Assembly (NCBI RefSeq): GCF_010731635.1
Contig: NZ_AP022583.1
Coordinates: forward strand, 3,100,001 to 3,164,000
Source of the DNA: Mycobacterium noviomagense
GTDB lineage: Bacteria; Actinomycetota; Actinomycetes; Mycobacteriales; Mycobacteriaceae
Length of the DNA stretch: 64,000 nucleotides
Direction of reading: 5' to 3'
A program made the position numbers and the translations under genes. The notes under the pieces are model-generated. The model ran no database searches. It was not told where the DNA came from and saw only the letters and a program-made list of their open reading frames with translations. The number at the start of each line of letters is the position of its first letter. Within the stretch, counting starts at the first letter, position 1. This document shows positions 20,853-29,365 of the stretch, piece after piece.

Positions 20853-21386
20853 TCAAGGGGCCCGCACGAAGACGGCGTCGGCCGATGCCGTCGCTGCCTT
20901 GCCGATCATGCCCACCCGATTCCAGTCCATCCCGAACTGGGCCCGATCCACCTGGGTTTTCGCCGAGATCCGGACCGAGCCGTCAGCGAGCACGCTGATC
21001 GTGACCGGCAGTGGCAGCTCTGCGGTTATGCCCTTGATGGTCAAGCTGGCGCGCAGGTCGGCTGCGTTGCCGGTGGTCGGTTGCAAAGCGGTGACGACCA
21101 CGCTGATCGCCGGAAAGCGCTCGGCGTCGAAGAAATCGGCCGAGCGCAGGTGCTCGTCGCGTTTGCGGATGCCGGTGCTCAGCGATGCAACTTTGATGTC
21201 CAGGCGCCCGAAGACTGCGCCCTTGCTGGTGATCTGGCCGTCTCCGCTGACATCGTTGAACCGGCCCTTGACGCTCATCAGGCCCCAGAAGTTTTTGATC
21301 TTGAAGGTGAAGGCCGACCGCTCGGGTACCAGGTTCCACACGCCGGCCGTGTCGGGATCGCTCAGCAGTGTTTCCAGAGTCGTCAT
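20853..21386 (-). CDS. YceI family protein
   Basis: A 177-residue protein with the lipocalin-like YceI fold. The order GVWNLVPERSAFTFKIKNFWGLMSVKGRF, then KVASLSTGIRKRDEHLRSADFFDAERFPAISV, then LTIKGITAELPLPV is diagnostic; family members bind isoprenoid or amide-type lipids. There is no signal peptide, unlike periplasmic E. coli YceI, so it is probably cytosolic. I prefer the ATG at 21386, preceded by AGGTAGG at six bases, to the GTG at 21392. Its upstream region is made of tandem repeats. Confidence 0.88.
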   Translation of the reverse strand: MTTLETLLSDPDTAGVWNLVPERSAFTFKIKNFWGLMSVKGRFNDVSGDGQITSKGAVFGRLDIKVASLSTGIRKRDEHLRSADFFDAERFPAISVVVTALQPTTGNAADLRASLTIKGITAELPLPVTISVLADGSVRISAKTQVDRAQFGMDWNRVGMIGKAATASADAVFVRAP

Positions 21387-21396
21387 GAACACCTAC

Positions 21397-21424
21397 CTGT
21401 TATGCGCGGCCTGTTATGCGCGGC
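21397..21424. repeat. 14-bp tandem duplication
   Basis: The unit CTGTTATGCGCGGC occurs twice head to tail immediately upstream of the YceI ribosome site and directly abuts the larger repeat array that follows. Confidence 0.85.
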
Positions 21425-21426
21425 CT

Positions 21427-21548
21427 GAGCTCGGGTTGAATTGCCCGGCTCCTCCTCATCGCGCTTCGCGCTCTGCATCGTCGCCGAGCTCGGGTTGAAT
21501 TGCCCGGCTCCTCCCCATCGCGCTTCGCGCTCTGCATCGTCGCCGAGC
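21427..21548. repeat. tandem 59-bp MIRU-like repeat (two copies plus four bases)
   Basis: A 59-base unit beginning GAGCTCGGGTTGAATTGCCC and containing CTCATCGCGCTTCGCGCT and CTGCATCGTCGCC is present at 21427-21485 and 21486-21544, differing by one base (CTCCTC versus CTCCCC); GAGC of a third copy follows. The core matches the reverse complement of the MIRU-like element at 12711-12757 with an expanded CGCGCTTCGCGC palindrome. It lies between the YceI and NTF2-like genes, both read leftwards. Tandem, near-identical copies of this type are candidates for variable-number polymorphism. Confidence 0.88.
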
Positions 21549-21932
21549 CTAACGCAGCAGCGGAGCGAGTTCGGCTGGGTCAAAGTACTCGTCGATGCGA
21601 CTGATGAGCCCATTTGCCCCTACCTTGATCACGATGCACACCCGCATGGCAATGGACACGCCGCTGCGGCCCGCGGCATGCAGGATGTGCTGCTGGACGA
21701 ACCCGCCGTCGAAGAGCACTCGGTCCAGAATCTCGTAGCGGCGCTCCGACGTCGCACCGACGAACCAGTCGATGACACGAAGCGCCCGCGCCTTGTCGCG
21801 GTCCCGGCTGGCGCCGACCCGCCAGACCGCGATGTCGTCGCTCCACAGGCGACCCACCGCTGCCGTGTCGCTGCTTTCGATCGCTGCGAACAGCTGATCG
21901 GCCACCTCGGCGATGGTGTCGGCTGCGGGCAT
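21549..21932 (-). CDS. NTF2-like / SnoaL-like domain protein
   Basis: A 127-residue protein. The pattern of an N-terminal helical pair (TIAEVADQLFAAIESSDTAAVGRLWSDD split by DIAVW), a WFVGATSERRYEILDRVLF segment, and a C-terminal strand ISRIDEYFDPAELAPLL is that of the nuclear transport factor 2 fold used by SnoaL-type cyclases and limonene-epoxide hydrolase-like proteins. No catalytic set is obvious, so the reaction is unknown. The start ATG has a GGAGCTGCC segment just upstream. It runs away from the heat-shock gene. Confidence 0.75.
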   Translation of the reverse strand: MPAADTIAEVADQLFAAIESSDTAAVGRLWSDDIAVWRVGASRDRDKARALRVIDWFVGATSERRYEILDRVLFDGGFVQQHILHAAGRSGVSIAMRVCIVIKVGANGLISRIDEYFDPAELAPLLR

Positions 21933-22206
21933 GGCAGCTCCTAAATGTCGTCAGGGCGTGCTCGGCAGGCACGGCCGCTACGAGATCGGGGACAAAAGCT
22001 GCGCAGCATGACGCTACCCGTCGGCGAACGCGTGGCGTTATCTGACCCGGCTGGCTCGGGCATCAACGGCCAGAGGTGGCGTGGCCTCATCCTCAAAAAA
22101 TTTTCACCGTTCTCCGGCAGCGGTAGGGAATATGCTCTCAGCAAGAGAGGTTTTCTGTGGTGGCAACAGCAAGATCTACGTCGGAAGCGACGAGGAGGTG
22201 ATAGCC
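21933..22206. promoter_or_regulatory. divergent intergenic region, with a possible DosR-like half site
   Basis: The 274 bases separate the NTF2-like gene from the small heat-shock gene. At 21986-22003 TCGGGGACAAAAGCTGCG matches the first half of the published DosR box (TTSGGGACTWWAGTCCCSAA) well and the second half poorly, about 13 of 18 positions by eye. The heat-shock start has a clear GAGGAGG ribosome site. No HspR (HAIR) inverted repeat was seen. The DosR suggestion is weak. Confidence 0.25.
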
Positions 22207-22641
22207 ATGCTGAGGTTTGATCCACTCTTCCGTGACCTTGACCGACTGACGCAGCAACTATGGGGCAATCCGGTCGGAACCGCCACGCGTCCGGCGGTGA
22301 TGCCAATGGATGTCTGGCGCGAAGGCGACAAGTTCGTCGTCGAGCTCGACCTGCCGGGCATCAAGCCAGACTCGATTGATGTCACCGTCGACCAGGGCGC
22401 GCTGACGGTGCGCGCCGAGCGCCCGTACGCAGGTGACGAGGGTCATGACTGGGTGGCCGCCGAGCGCCCGCACGGTGTGTTCAGCCGGCAGCTGTTCCTG
22501 GGTGACCAGCTGGACACCGAGCACGTCGGCGCCGACTACACCGACGGGGTGTTGCGGCTGACGGTCCCGGTGGCCGAGGCGGCCAAGCCGCGCAAGATCG
22601 CCATCCAGTCGGGCGCCGCCCAGCAGGCCATCAGCGCCTAA
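22207..22641 (+). CDS. hsp18: small heat-shock protein (Hsp20/alpha-crystallin)
   Basis: A 144-residue Hsp20 chaperone. After a short N-terminal arm ([20 protein letters not shown]) comes the alpha-crystallin domain: [34 protein letters not shown], then [42 protein letters not shown], here divided for brevity. It most resembles the mycobacterial 18-kDa antigen (Hsp18) group by the AVMPMD and [11 protein letters not shown] stretches, as I remember them. I chose the ATG at 22207 because it has a strong GAGGAGG site and family-like N-terminus; the frame is open upstream. It would hold unfolded proteins during stress. Confidence 0.9.
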   Translation: MLRFDPLFRDLDRLTQQLWGNPVGTATRPAVMPMDVWREGDKFVVELDLPGIKPDSIDVTVDQGALTVRAERPYAGDEGHDWVAAERPHGVFSRQLFLGDQLDTEHVGADYTDGVLRLTVPVAEAAKPRKIAIQSGAAQQAISA

Positions 22642-22670
22642 AGCGGCGCCTCGGCCCACGGCTTAGTGTC

Positions 22671-22696
22671 GCCGTCCGCGCGCAGGCGCGGACGGC
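22671..22696 (+). terminator. hairpin terminator-like structure after the heat-shock gene
   Basis: GCCGTCCGCGC and GCGCGGACGGC form a perfect 11-bp stem around a GCAG loop, 30 bases after the hsp stop. No U-tract follows, as is common for mycobacterial intrinsic-terminator candidates. Confidence 0.6.
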
Positions 22697-23215
22697 CCGT
22701 CTGCTGCGGGAGGTTGGGGAGGCGATCAGTTCACAGCGCGACGAGCCGAGCCGCCGTCGGCGTTGGTGCGCTCAGCGAACCAGGGTATTGCCGGCGGCGG
22801 ATTGCTCAGCGGCTCAGCTGTTTTCACCGTTTATTACCGGCCGGTCCAACAGTGGGCCGGCCGATGGTGGATCTGGGTAATGAACCATTCAGCGCGCCAA
22901 CATGTTTCGGTGCGCCTTCCGCTCATTACACCGCTCGTCCGGTGAGCGCGACAGCACTGACCGCCTGCACCGCTCTGTCGGGAACGGCTTCGCGCGGCAT
23001 AAGTGGGCACGGCGGCCCATCCACCGGTGGCGCTGCGCGGCGTACGTGGGCGGCCACCCTCACCCCGGAGCCGGCGTGGCAGCGGGCGCGGTATACATTG
23101 CCTCGGGCATGCCGGTGGTGCGTGCGCGGCACGCAGAGGAGATAGCCTTGGCGGTTAAACCGAGAGCGCAAATGCCTACTGTGTACATCGTCCGGATTGC
23201 GGGCATTGTGGAGGA
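22697..23215. other. intergenic region without a supported gene
   Basis: About 520 bases between the heat-shock terminator and thiI. Several reading frames are open on both strands but none has a convincing start, composition or recognisable protein. The stretch GTTTTCACCGTTTATTACCGG is locally AT-richer than its surroundings. I see no tRNA, repeat or hairpin here. Confidence 0.5.
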
Positions 23216-24529
23216 ATGACGTCCGCTTTTTCTGAGCCGGTTGTGGCTAGCGGAACATCGTCGGCGGCCCAGCTGCGCGTCGAGCCGTGCGTGTTGCTGA
23301 AGTACGGCGAGCTGGCGCTCAAGCGTGGTAATCAGCAGCGGTTCGAGCGGCATCTGGTGCGCAACTTGCGGCATGCGCTGGCTCACGGAACCGACACAGC
23401 TCCGCGCGTGCGATTACGGCGGCGCAGCGGTGTTTTGGCGGTCTCCGCGCCGCCGCTGTCTCACGCCGAAGTGGTGCAGCGGGCCCGTGATGTCATCGGC
23501 ATCAGTGTCGTTCAACCGGTATGGCGAGTCGCCAAATCAGCTGCGGCGGCTGAAGCCGCGGCGGTGCGGCTGCTCCGTGAGCGCGACGCAGATCCGCCTG
23601 CACCCACTTTTGCGGTGCGCTGCAGAAGGCGCGACAGGCGTTTTGGGTTGACCTCGGAGCAGTTGGCGGCAAGCATCGGCGCGCGAGTATGCGCCGAACT
23701 GGGCTGGCGGGTCGACTTGAAGCATCCCGACGTGGAGCTCGGGGTAGAGGTCGACCGGCGGGAAATCTTCCTCGGCGTAGACCGACATCGCGGCCAAGGT
23801 GGCCTGCCTGTGGGATCCAGTGGCCGTGCGCTGGTGCTACTTTCGGGTGGATTCGATTCGCCGGTCGCAGCTTATCGGGCGATGCGCCGGGGGTTGCGCT
23901 GCGATTTCCTGCACTGCACCGGCGCGCCGTTTACCGACGCGACCTCGACCTACAAGGCGTATGCCTTGGCACGCCAGCTGAGCCGTTTCCAGCCAGGCTC
24001 CCGGTTGTACGTGGCCGCCGTGGGTCGCGCCCAGCGCACCCTGGCCACCAGTGGTGCCGGTGAAGCGCAGATCGTGGCGCAGCGTCGGCTGTACGTGCGG
24101 GTGGCGGATGCGCTGGCCCGCCGCGTCGGTGCGCAGGCTCTGGTCACCGGCGACAGCCTGGGACAGGTGTCCAGCCAGACTCTGGCTAACCTCGCCGTCG
24201 TCGAGGAAGCCGCCGGCCTGCCCGTGCTGAGACCGCTGCTTGCCTTCGACAAGGTGGAGATTCTCGACGAAGCGCGACAGATTGGCACCGCCGAAATCTC
24301 TGTCCTGCGTGACCAGGACTGCTGCCAGCTGTTTCTGCCACGCCGGGTGGCCACCTACACCACGGTCGGGCGACTCGCTGATGTTGAAGCCCGCGCTGGG
24401 ATGGATACCCTCGTCGATAATGTGCTGAGCCACATCCAAGAGTTCGATCTCGATAGCTGCGAGGCCACCGCCGGCGCGCTGGCCGCGCAGGAAGCCACAA
24501 CCGCGAAGGACCAGCACACGCAGCAGTGA
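23216..24529 (+). CDS. thiI: ThiI-family tRNA/thiazole sulfurtransferase, without rhodanese domain
   Basis: A 437-residue protein. Residues about 25-60 hold LLKYGELALKRGNQQRFE, the ferredoxin-like start of ThiI, followed by a THUMP domain to about 195 and the adenylating PP-loop LLSGGFDSPVA (SGGFDSP at 210-216). A QRRLYVRVADALA...GDSLGQVSSQTLANL block is the ThiI core. C369-C370 in DQDCCQLFLPR align with the E. coli persulfide-accepting cysteine region. The C-terminal rhodanese domain of E. coli ThiI is missing, as in Bacillus and archaeal forms, so another sulfur donor is needed. It starts at an ATG after GTGGAGGA and overlaps the next gene. Confidence 0.88.
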   Translation: MTSAFSEPVVASGTSSAAQLRVEPCVLLKYGELALKRGNQQRFERHLVRNLRHALAHGTDTAPRVRLRRRSGVLAVSAPPLSHAEVVQRARDVIGISVVQPVWRVAKSAAAAEAAAVRLLRERDADPPAPTFAVRCRRRDRRFGLTSEQLAASIGARVCAELGWRVDLKHPDVELGVEVDRREIFLGVDRHRGQGGLPVGSSGRALVLLSGGFDSPVAAYRAMRRGLRCDFLHCTGAPFTDATSTYKAYALARQLSRFQPGSRLYVAAVGRAQRTLATSGAGEAQIVAQRRLYVRVADALARRVGAQALVTGDSLGQVSSQTLANLAVVEEAAGLPVLRPLLAFDKVEILDEARQIGTAEISVLRDQDCCQLFLPRRVATYTTVGRLADVEARAGMDTLVDNVLSHIQEFDLDSCEATAGALAAQEATTAKDQHTQQ

Positions 24530-25218
24530 CCGACATCGACAGCAGGCAACGCGGCCGCGACCAGATCAGCGCACTGGTTGCGGCGCACGGCGCGTTCACC
24601 CAGGCCGCCGTCCAGGCATCGCAGTTGATGGCCGCCAAGGGCCGGAGTAAATTCGCTGCGCACCTCGACCGTCACCGGGCTGAGCTCAACGTCGCTATCG
24701 GCGAATTCGGCTTGTGGGCAGAGAGTTTCGGCGATTGGGCACGTGTTGACGTCGGTCCGGCGATACATCCGCCCTTGCTGAGCCGACCACCCGCCCCGGT
24801 TACCGAGGGTCGGATCGGAGCCGATTTGTTGATCTCACGCGAGAATCTGAAACAGCGCCGCGCCGGGCTGTTGTCTGAGCTTGGCAAAGCACGGTTCGTT
24901 CTCGGTACCGCCGGTCTACCGGCGGAAGAAATCTGCGCCTATCGGCGCATGGTGCGGTTATGGGCCGGTGAGGCGATCGATTTGGTGACAGGTGTGCATC
25001 GGCTGACACTAGCCGACCAGTACATCCGGCGCCTCAGCCGATTGCGCGCTGTTCCGCACGCCTCGCCGGCGGCACGTGAAACTGGTGCCGGTCTTGTTCG
25101 GCAGTGGATGGAAGATCTCGAAGAGCCTGATCGCGAAGGTGAGCTGGCGTTGGCGGAAACGTGTGGCTACGGCGACTTTGTCGAGTGCTACCGCGCAAAT
25201 ACCTTGCGCTGTAACTGA
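24526..25218 (+). CDS. unknown protein translationally coupled to thiI
   Basis: I do not recognise this 230-residue protein. It is predicted mostly helical from its composition (QISALVAAHGAFTQAAVQASQLM, REGELALAETCGYG), has no signal peptide and no membrane segment, and contains three cysteines (ICAYRR, ETCGYG, VECYRA). Its GTG start sits in the GTGA overlap with the thiI stop, so the two are made together. A role with ThiI, for example in thiolation or sulfur delivery, is only an inference from position. Codon use looks like its neighbours. Confidence 0.75.
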   Translation: MTDIDSRQRGRDQISALVAAHGAFTQAAVQASQLMAAKGRSKFAAHLDRHRAELNVAIGEFGLWAESFGDWARVDVGPAIHPPLLSRPPAPVTEGRIGADLLISRENLKQRRAGLLSELGKARFVLGTAGLPAEEICAYRRMVRLWAGEAIDLVTGVHRLTLADQYIRRLSRLRAVPHASPAARETGAGLVRQWMEDLEEPDREGELALAETCGYGDFVECYRANTLRCN

Positions 25219-25237
25219 TCTCGGCACAGGCTTGCGC

Positions 25238-26605
25238 CTATCCCTTCTCGTCAGGCTGGTCGTATCCAGGATGGGCGACTGCTAACCGATGCCGTACCAT
25301 GGTCCGCAGACACGACAGCACGGCCTGGGGCTTTTCCTCGAGCTCACCGGCCCGGATGGCTGTGGCCAACTCGGCTTCATCGGCGAAGCCGAGTTGCGCT
25401 ATCGTCGCTCGCGGAGAGTCGTCGGTGACAAGTAATTGGCGTTCGACGATGCGCAGTGCGTTCGTCGCGACCCTGGCGTGGAAGTTGACCTGCCCCGTGG
25501 TGGCTTGCCGGACATCGGTTTCGAGAAACTCGGCGACCGCGGCGACCAGCTCGGCTGCTGTGGGGCGGCCGTACAGGGTGTTCGGGGCCGGTATCGATCC
25601 GCGGGCAGCCGCTGGGGGATGGGCATCGGCGGCGCCGCTGGGGTCGAGCAGTTCGAGCAGATCCCACTCGGTCTCGCAGACCCGGCGGCCGATTGTGGCC
25701 AGCTCTACTGAGCGGACTTGACCGCTCAGGTGACGATGTGCCTGGTATCGGCAGATGACTCCCCAGCGCAGTGTGGCCAACACTAGCCACCAGTGAAAAC
25801 GTCCGCGGTCGACGGGCATGCCGCTGGCCTCTTCGTAAGCCGAAAGGAAGCTTTCGATGCTGCCCAGCCCGCCGGCCCCGCGGCTTGCCGGTGCGCCGAA
25901 CCGCCAGGCGCGGATACAAAACCAGGCCAGGTCCTCGTACACCTCGCCGATGTGCACTAGCTCCCAATCCAAAACGGCCGCAAGGTCGGAACCGTCGACG
26001 ATAAGGTTGCCCATCCGGAAGTCGCCATGCACCAGGCGGGCAGGCGACAGCGGTGGCCGGTGGGCGGCCAGCCAGCGAAATGCCCATTCGAATGTCGCGG
26101 TGGTATCGGCCATCGCGTCGAGCCGGGCCCGCCATTCCGTGAGCTGGTCTTGCTGATCGAGGTCCGCATCGCTCGGGTGGGCTCGGTGGATGGCGGCCAG
26201 CGCGTGGGCGCATTGGCGCAGCAGCCGGGCCCGGCCAGCATCGTCGAGCTGACGATCGATGCGCCGCACAATCGTCTCGCCCTTGACCTCCTCGCAGATC
26301 AAGAACGGATTGCCCAGCGCCGCGGGTGAATCCGTGGCAGCGAGGATTCGCGGGACGGGAGCTCCGTCCGCTGCCGCGGCCGCCTGGGCTCGCGCTTCGC
26401 GCTCCATGCCGGCATGCACGTCGTCGGTCGCCCCGGTGCGCAAAATCAGCGAGCGGCGTTCGGCAGGGGTGACGGCGTCGAAAGCCCAAGTGCTCCGGCT
26501 GGCGCCACCGGTCAGTGCACGCAAGTTCTCGATCGCCACGTCAGCGCCGAGCAGAGGGCGCAGCACAGCCGGCAGGGCGGCCTGTAGCCGCTCCGCAGTG
26601 GTCAC
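25238..26605 (-). CDS. phosphotransferase family protein with C-terminal extension (APH fold)
   Basis: A 455-residue protein. The first 300 residues are an aminoglycoside phosphotransferase/choline kinase fold with the catalytic loop LVHGDFRMGNLIV and the metal-binding LDWELVHIGEVYEDLAW. The last 130 residues (TLYGRPTAAELVAAVAEFL, then FHARVATNALRIVERQL) are a helical domain often attached to such kinases in actinobacterial acyl-CoA operons. The GTG start overlaps the acyl-CoA dehydrogenase stop (GTGA). Kinases of this group accompany acyl-CoA dehydrogenases in mycobacteria and are thought to phosphorylate small substrates rather than confer drug resistance; the substrate is unknown. Confidence 0.85.
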   Translation of the reverse strand: MTTAERLQAALPAVLRPLLGADVAIENLRALTGGASRSTWAFDAVTPAERRSLILRTGATDDVHAGMEREARAQAAAAADGAPVPRILAATDSPAALGNPFLICEEVKGETIVRRIDRQLDDAGRARLLRQCAHALAAIHRAHPSDADLDQQDQLTEWRARLDAMADTTATFEWAFRWLAAHRPPLSPARLVHGDFRMGNLIVDGSDLAAVLDWELVHIGEVYEDLAWFCIRAWRFGAPASRGAGGLGSIESFLSAYEEASGMPVDRGRFHWWLVLATLRWGVICRYQAHRHLSGQVRSVELATIGRRVCETEWDLLELLDPSGAADAHPPAAARGSIPAPNTLYGRPTAAELVAAVAEFLETDVRQATTGQVNFHARVATNALRIVERQLLVTDDSPRATIAQLGFADEAELATAIRAGELEEKPQAVLSCLRTMVRHRLAVAHPGYDQPDEKG

Positions 26606-27846
26606 CGACGCGCCTTGTCAAACTTGAATAACCGCTGCGCCACTCGGCGGATCTGGATTTCCTCGGAACCTTCGGTGATCCGGTAGCGGCGGTGGTGGCG
26701 GTAGATGTGTTCGAACGGCTCATGGCGGCTGTAGCCGAGGCCACCGAAGATCTGCATGGCGCGGTCCGCGGCGTCGCAGCACAACCGGTTGGCGCGGTAG
26801 TTGGCCATCGACACCTTGTCCGACACCTCCAGGTGGTGGTCGCGGTCTAAGTGCCAGGCCGCGTAGTACACCAGCAGCCGCACCATCTGGGCTTCAGTGT
26901 GCAGTTCGGCCAGCGGCCACTGCACGGCCTGATGGACCGACAGCGGCTTGCCGAACACTGTTCGCCTGCCGGCGTAGTCCGCGGCGCGGTCGATGCAGTA
27001 TTGTGCTGCACCCAGGCTACTGGCCGCCTGCCGAATCCGGTTCTCGTGCAAAAACGTCTGTGCCACGTCCAACCCGCGGTCGACCTCACCGAGCACAGCA
27101 TCGGCGGGAATCCTGACGTCTCTGAGTTCGACTTCGCCATGATCGCTGGGCATGTTGAATGTCCACCAGTAGAACGGCACGGTGAAACCCGGTGTGTTGG
27201 TGGGCACGAGGAACGCGGTGATGCCCGTTGCCTGTCCGGGCTCACCGGAAGTGCGGGCGAAGATCAGGTCGTGCGTGGCGCGGTGCACGCCGGTGTTCCA
27301 GCGTTTGGCGCCGTTGATCACCCAGCTGTCGCCATCGCGCTCGGCCCGGGTTTCCAGCCAGGTGGCATCTGAACCGTGCTGCGGCTCGGTGAGCCCGAAC
27401 GCCATCGAGCGTTCCCCGGTGATCAGCGCCTCGGACCATTCGCGGCGTTGCTCGTCGGTGCCGAACCGCTCGATCATGATCACTTGCGGGAAATTGCCGA
27501 CGATCGACGATTCGTTCTGCAAGTCGTTGTGCAAGCCGAGGCCCTTGTGCGCCAAGTGTTCCCGGATGACGGCCATGTCGAGGTTGGTGCCGTCCCGGCC
27601 GCCCAGCGAGGACGGTAATGCGTAGCGCAGCCAACCGGCCTTGTCGGCGCGCCGGCGCATCTCGTCGAGAAGGTCCTCCCACGCTCGACGTGGAATGCCG
27701 CCGTTGTCGAAGTCGGTGCGGGCAAACTCCCGCCGGTGGTCGAAGTACTGCATGTGCTCGGCCTGCAGCGGAGCGATCTCGGCTTCGATGAAAGCATCGA
27801 TGTCGGCTAGCAGCCGCGGAAGATGTTCGGGCAGCGTGAAATCCAC
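26602..27846 (-). CDS. acyl-CoA dehydrogenase family protein
   Basis: A 414-residue flavoprotein. N-terminal helices are followed by AFGLTEPQHGSDATWLETRA (FAD-contacting strand region), INGAKRWNTG, and the C-terminal helical domain with QIFGGLGYSRHEPFEHIYRHHRRYRITEGSEEIQIRRVAQ; the usual catalytic-base glutamate position is the E of TEGSEEIQ. I start at the GTG at 27846 (VDFTLPEHL), which has GAGGAGG seven bases upstream, not at the far upstream in-frame codon, which would overlap the TetR gene entirely. It lies between the TetR gene and the coupled kinase gene. It probably acts on a larger or branched acyl-CoA; the family members with this layout are poorly studied. Confidence 0.9.
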   Translation of the reverse strand: MDFTLPEHLPRLLADIDAFIEAEIAPLQAEHMQYFDHRREFARTDFDNGGIPRRAWEDLLDEMRRRADKAGWLRYALPSSLGGRDGTNLDMAVIREHLAHKGLGLHNDLQNESSIVGNFPQVIMIERFGTDEQRREWSEALITGERSMAFGLTEPQHGSDATWLETRAERDGDSWVINGAKRWNTGVHRATHDLIFARTSGEPGQATGITAFLVPTNTPGFTVPFYWWTFNMPSDHGEVELRDVRIPADAVLGEVDRGLDVAQTFLHENRIRQAASSLGAAQYCIDRAADYAGRRTVFGKPLSVHQAVQWPLAELHTEAQMVRLLVYYAAWHLDRDHHLEVSDKVSMANYRANRLCCDAADRAMQIFGGLGYSRHEPFEHIYRHHRRYRITEGSEEIQIRRVAQRLFKFDKARR

Positions 27847-27857
27847 TTCTGGCCTCC

Positions 27858-28469
27858 TCAGGCGCCGTAGAGGGTCTTTTTCCATATGGTCGACAGCGTG
27901 GCGATGGCCTCTTCGTCGCTGATTCGGAGGCCCAGGGCGGATGGGCCCACGACGACCGCGGTGAAGTTCTCGAACAGCAGCGCGATGGCGGCAGCGATGT
28001 GGTCCGGATGAAGTTCGCTGCCGTAGCCGTGTTGTTGTGCTCGTCGCACAGACGCCGCGACGATGTCCATGCCGAAGCGTCGGAACTCGTTCTGCAACAC
28101 GGCGAACCGTTGCTGGGTGGCGCCCAATTGGGCGACGGCCACCATGATGCCGATGTTCTGTTTGAATATGTTCCAGTACCCGGTGACCACCGAAGTGAAA
28201 AATTCGGCGTCGTCCGGGGAGTCGGGAAGGCGCACCGAGAGCCGTGCGGGCGCCAACACGTCGTGGAGAAAGGACTCGGCTAGCGCGGCCAGCAGATCCT
28301 GTTTGTCGGTGAAGTAGCGGTAGAACACCGCCGGAGACTTTCCGGCTGCCGACGTGATGTCGGCGAGCGTCGTTCCGTGGAAGCCGCGCTCTGCGAATAG
28401 CTTGCGCGCCGCATGCTCGATCGCCTGTCGAGTTTGGCGACCTTTGGAACTCAGCGCCTCGCTGGCCAT
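27858..28469 (-). CDS. TetR family transcriptional regulator
   Basis: A 203-residue regulator. The N-terminal helix-turn-helix reads RQAIEHAARKLFAERGFHGTTLADITSAAGKSPAVFYRYFTDKQDLL (quoted here in overlapping short parts: KLFAERGFHGTTLADI and GKSPAVFYRYFTDK). The C-terminal ligand domain is unlike any I can name. The ATG shares its A with the upstream stop (TGATG), so it is co-translated with the HMG-CoA-lyase-like gene; a GTG three bases earlier is possible. It is a candidate regulator of its own operon, whose head carries an 18-bp palindrome at 31781. Confidence 0.92.
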   Translation of the reverse strand: MASEALSSKGRQTRQAIEHAARKLFAERGFHGTTLADITSAAGKSPAVFYRYFTDKQDLLAALAESFLHDVLAPARLSVRLPDSPDDAEFFTSVVTGYWNIFKQNIGIMVAVAQLGATQQRFAVLQNEFRRFGMDIVAASVRRAQQHGYGSELHPDHIAAAIALLFENFTAVVVGPSALGLRISDEEAIATLSTIWKKTLYGA

Positions 28470-29365
28470 CACTGCCGCTTCCGGTCGCCGGCGTGAAGCA
28501 GTGCGCCGGGGAGGTCGTGGCCCACAAGTGATCTGGCAACGTCAGCTGCGGCGATGGCGGCGTGCAGGTCGATGTCGACATCGATACCACTATCGGTGAG
28601 CAAATAGACCAGGTCCTCGGTCGCGATATTGCCCGTGGCGCCCGGCGCGAACGGGCAACCGCCCAGCCCGCCGACCGAGGAATCCAGCCGGGTGATACCC
28701 GCTGCGACGGCCGCGTAGGCGCACGCCAACCCGGCACCGCGAGTGTTGTGGAAATGGCCGCCCAGCGGCGTGGTCCCGATCCGCGGACGCAGCGCGGCCA
28801 TCAGCGAGCTGACCCGCCCCGGCGTGGTGGTGCCGATGGTGTCGGCGATCGAGATCCGGTCCACGCACTGCTCACAGGCGGTGGTGGCGATGTCGAGTAC
28901 CCGCTGCAGCGCAGTGGGTCCCTCGAACGGACAGTCCCACGCGGTGGCGATGATGACTTCTGCGGTGGCGCCGGCGTCATGAGCAATCGTGACGATCTCG
29001 CCGATCTGTGCGGTGGCGTCGGCACTGCTGCGCCCGACGTTGGCGTGACTGAACGCATCCGAGGCCGCCACGACGTATTGGATCGCGTTTAGTCCGGCCG
29101 CCATAGCGCGTTTGGCGCCGTTGGGACTGGCCACTAAAGCCGAGAACTCGATGCCTGGAAAGCGGTGTAGTTCGGCGGCCAACTCCGCGGCGTCGGCCAT
29201 CGACGGCACCTTCGATGGAGACACGAACGCGCAGGCTTCGATCTCGCGCGCCCCGGTGGCGGCTATCGCGTCCAGCAGCTGCAGCTTGGCGGACAACGGG
29301 ATTGGCGCCTCGATCTGCAGCCCGTCTCGCAGCGCGACTTCCCGAATGGTGACATGTGGGTTCAT
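28469..29365 (-). CDS. hydroxymethylglutaryl-CoA lyase-like protein
   Basis: A 298-residue TIM-barrel lyase of the DRE-TIM superfamily. The catalytic arginine-aspartate start REVALRDGLQIE, the metal-site GGHFHNTRG, and the cysteine loop GLGGCPFAPGATGN all match HMG-CoA lyases, which cleave HMG-CoA or related 3-hydroxy-3-methyl acyl-CoAs to acetyl-CoA plus a ketone or keto-acid. The ATG overlaps the CoA-transferase stop (ATGA). With the transferase and acyl-CoA dehydrogenase it suggests catabolism of a methyl-branched acid, though the exact substrate is open. Confidence 0.9.
   Translation of the reverse strand: MNPHVTIREVALRDGLQIEAPIPLSAKLQLLDAIAATGAREIEACAFVSPSKVPSMADAAELAAELHRFPGIEFSALVASPNGAKRAMAAGLNAIQYVVAASDAFSHANVGRSSADATAQIGEIVTIAHDAGATAEVIIATAWDCPFEGPTALQRVLDIATTACEQCVDRISIADTIGTTTPGRVSSLMAALRPRIGTTPLGGHFHNTRGAGLACAYAAVAAGITRLDSSVGGLGGCPFAPGATGNIATEDLVYLLTDSGIDVDIDLHAAIAAADVARSLVGHDLPGALLHAGDRKRQ

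Noticed and set aside
22666..23145. Open frame between hsp and thiI
   Set aside because: Starts next to the terminator hairpin and has no protein signature.
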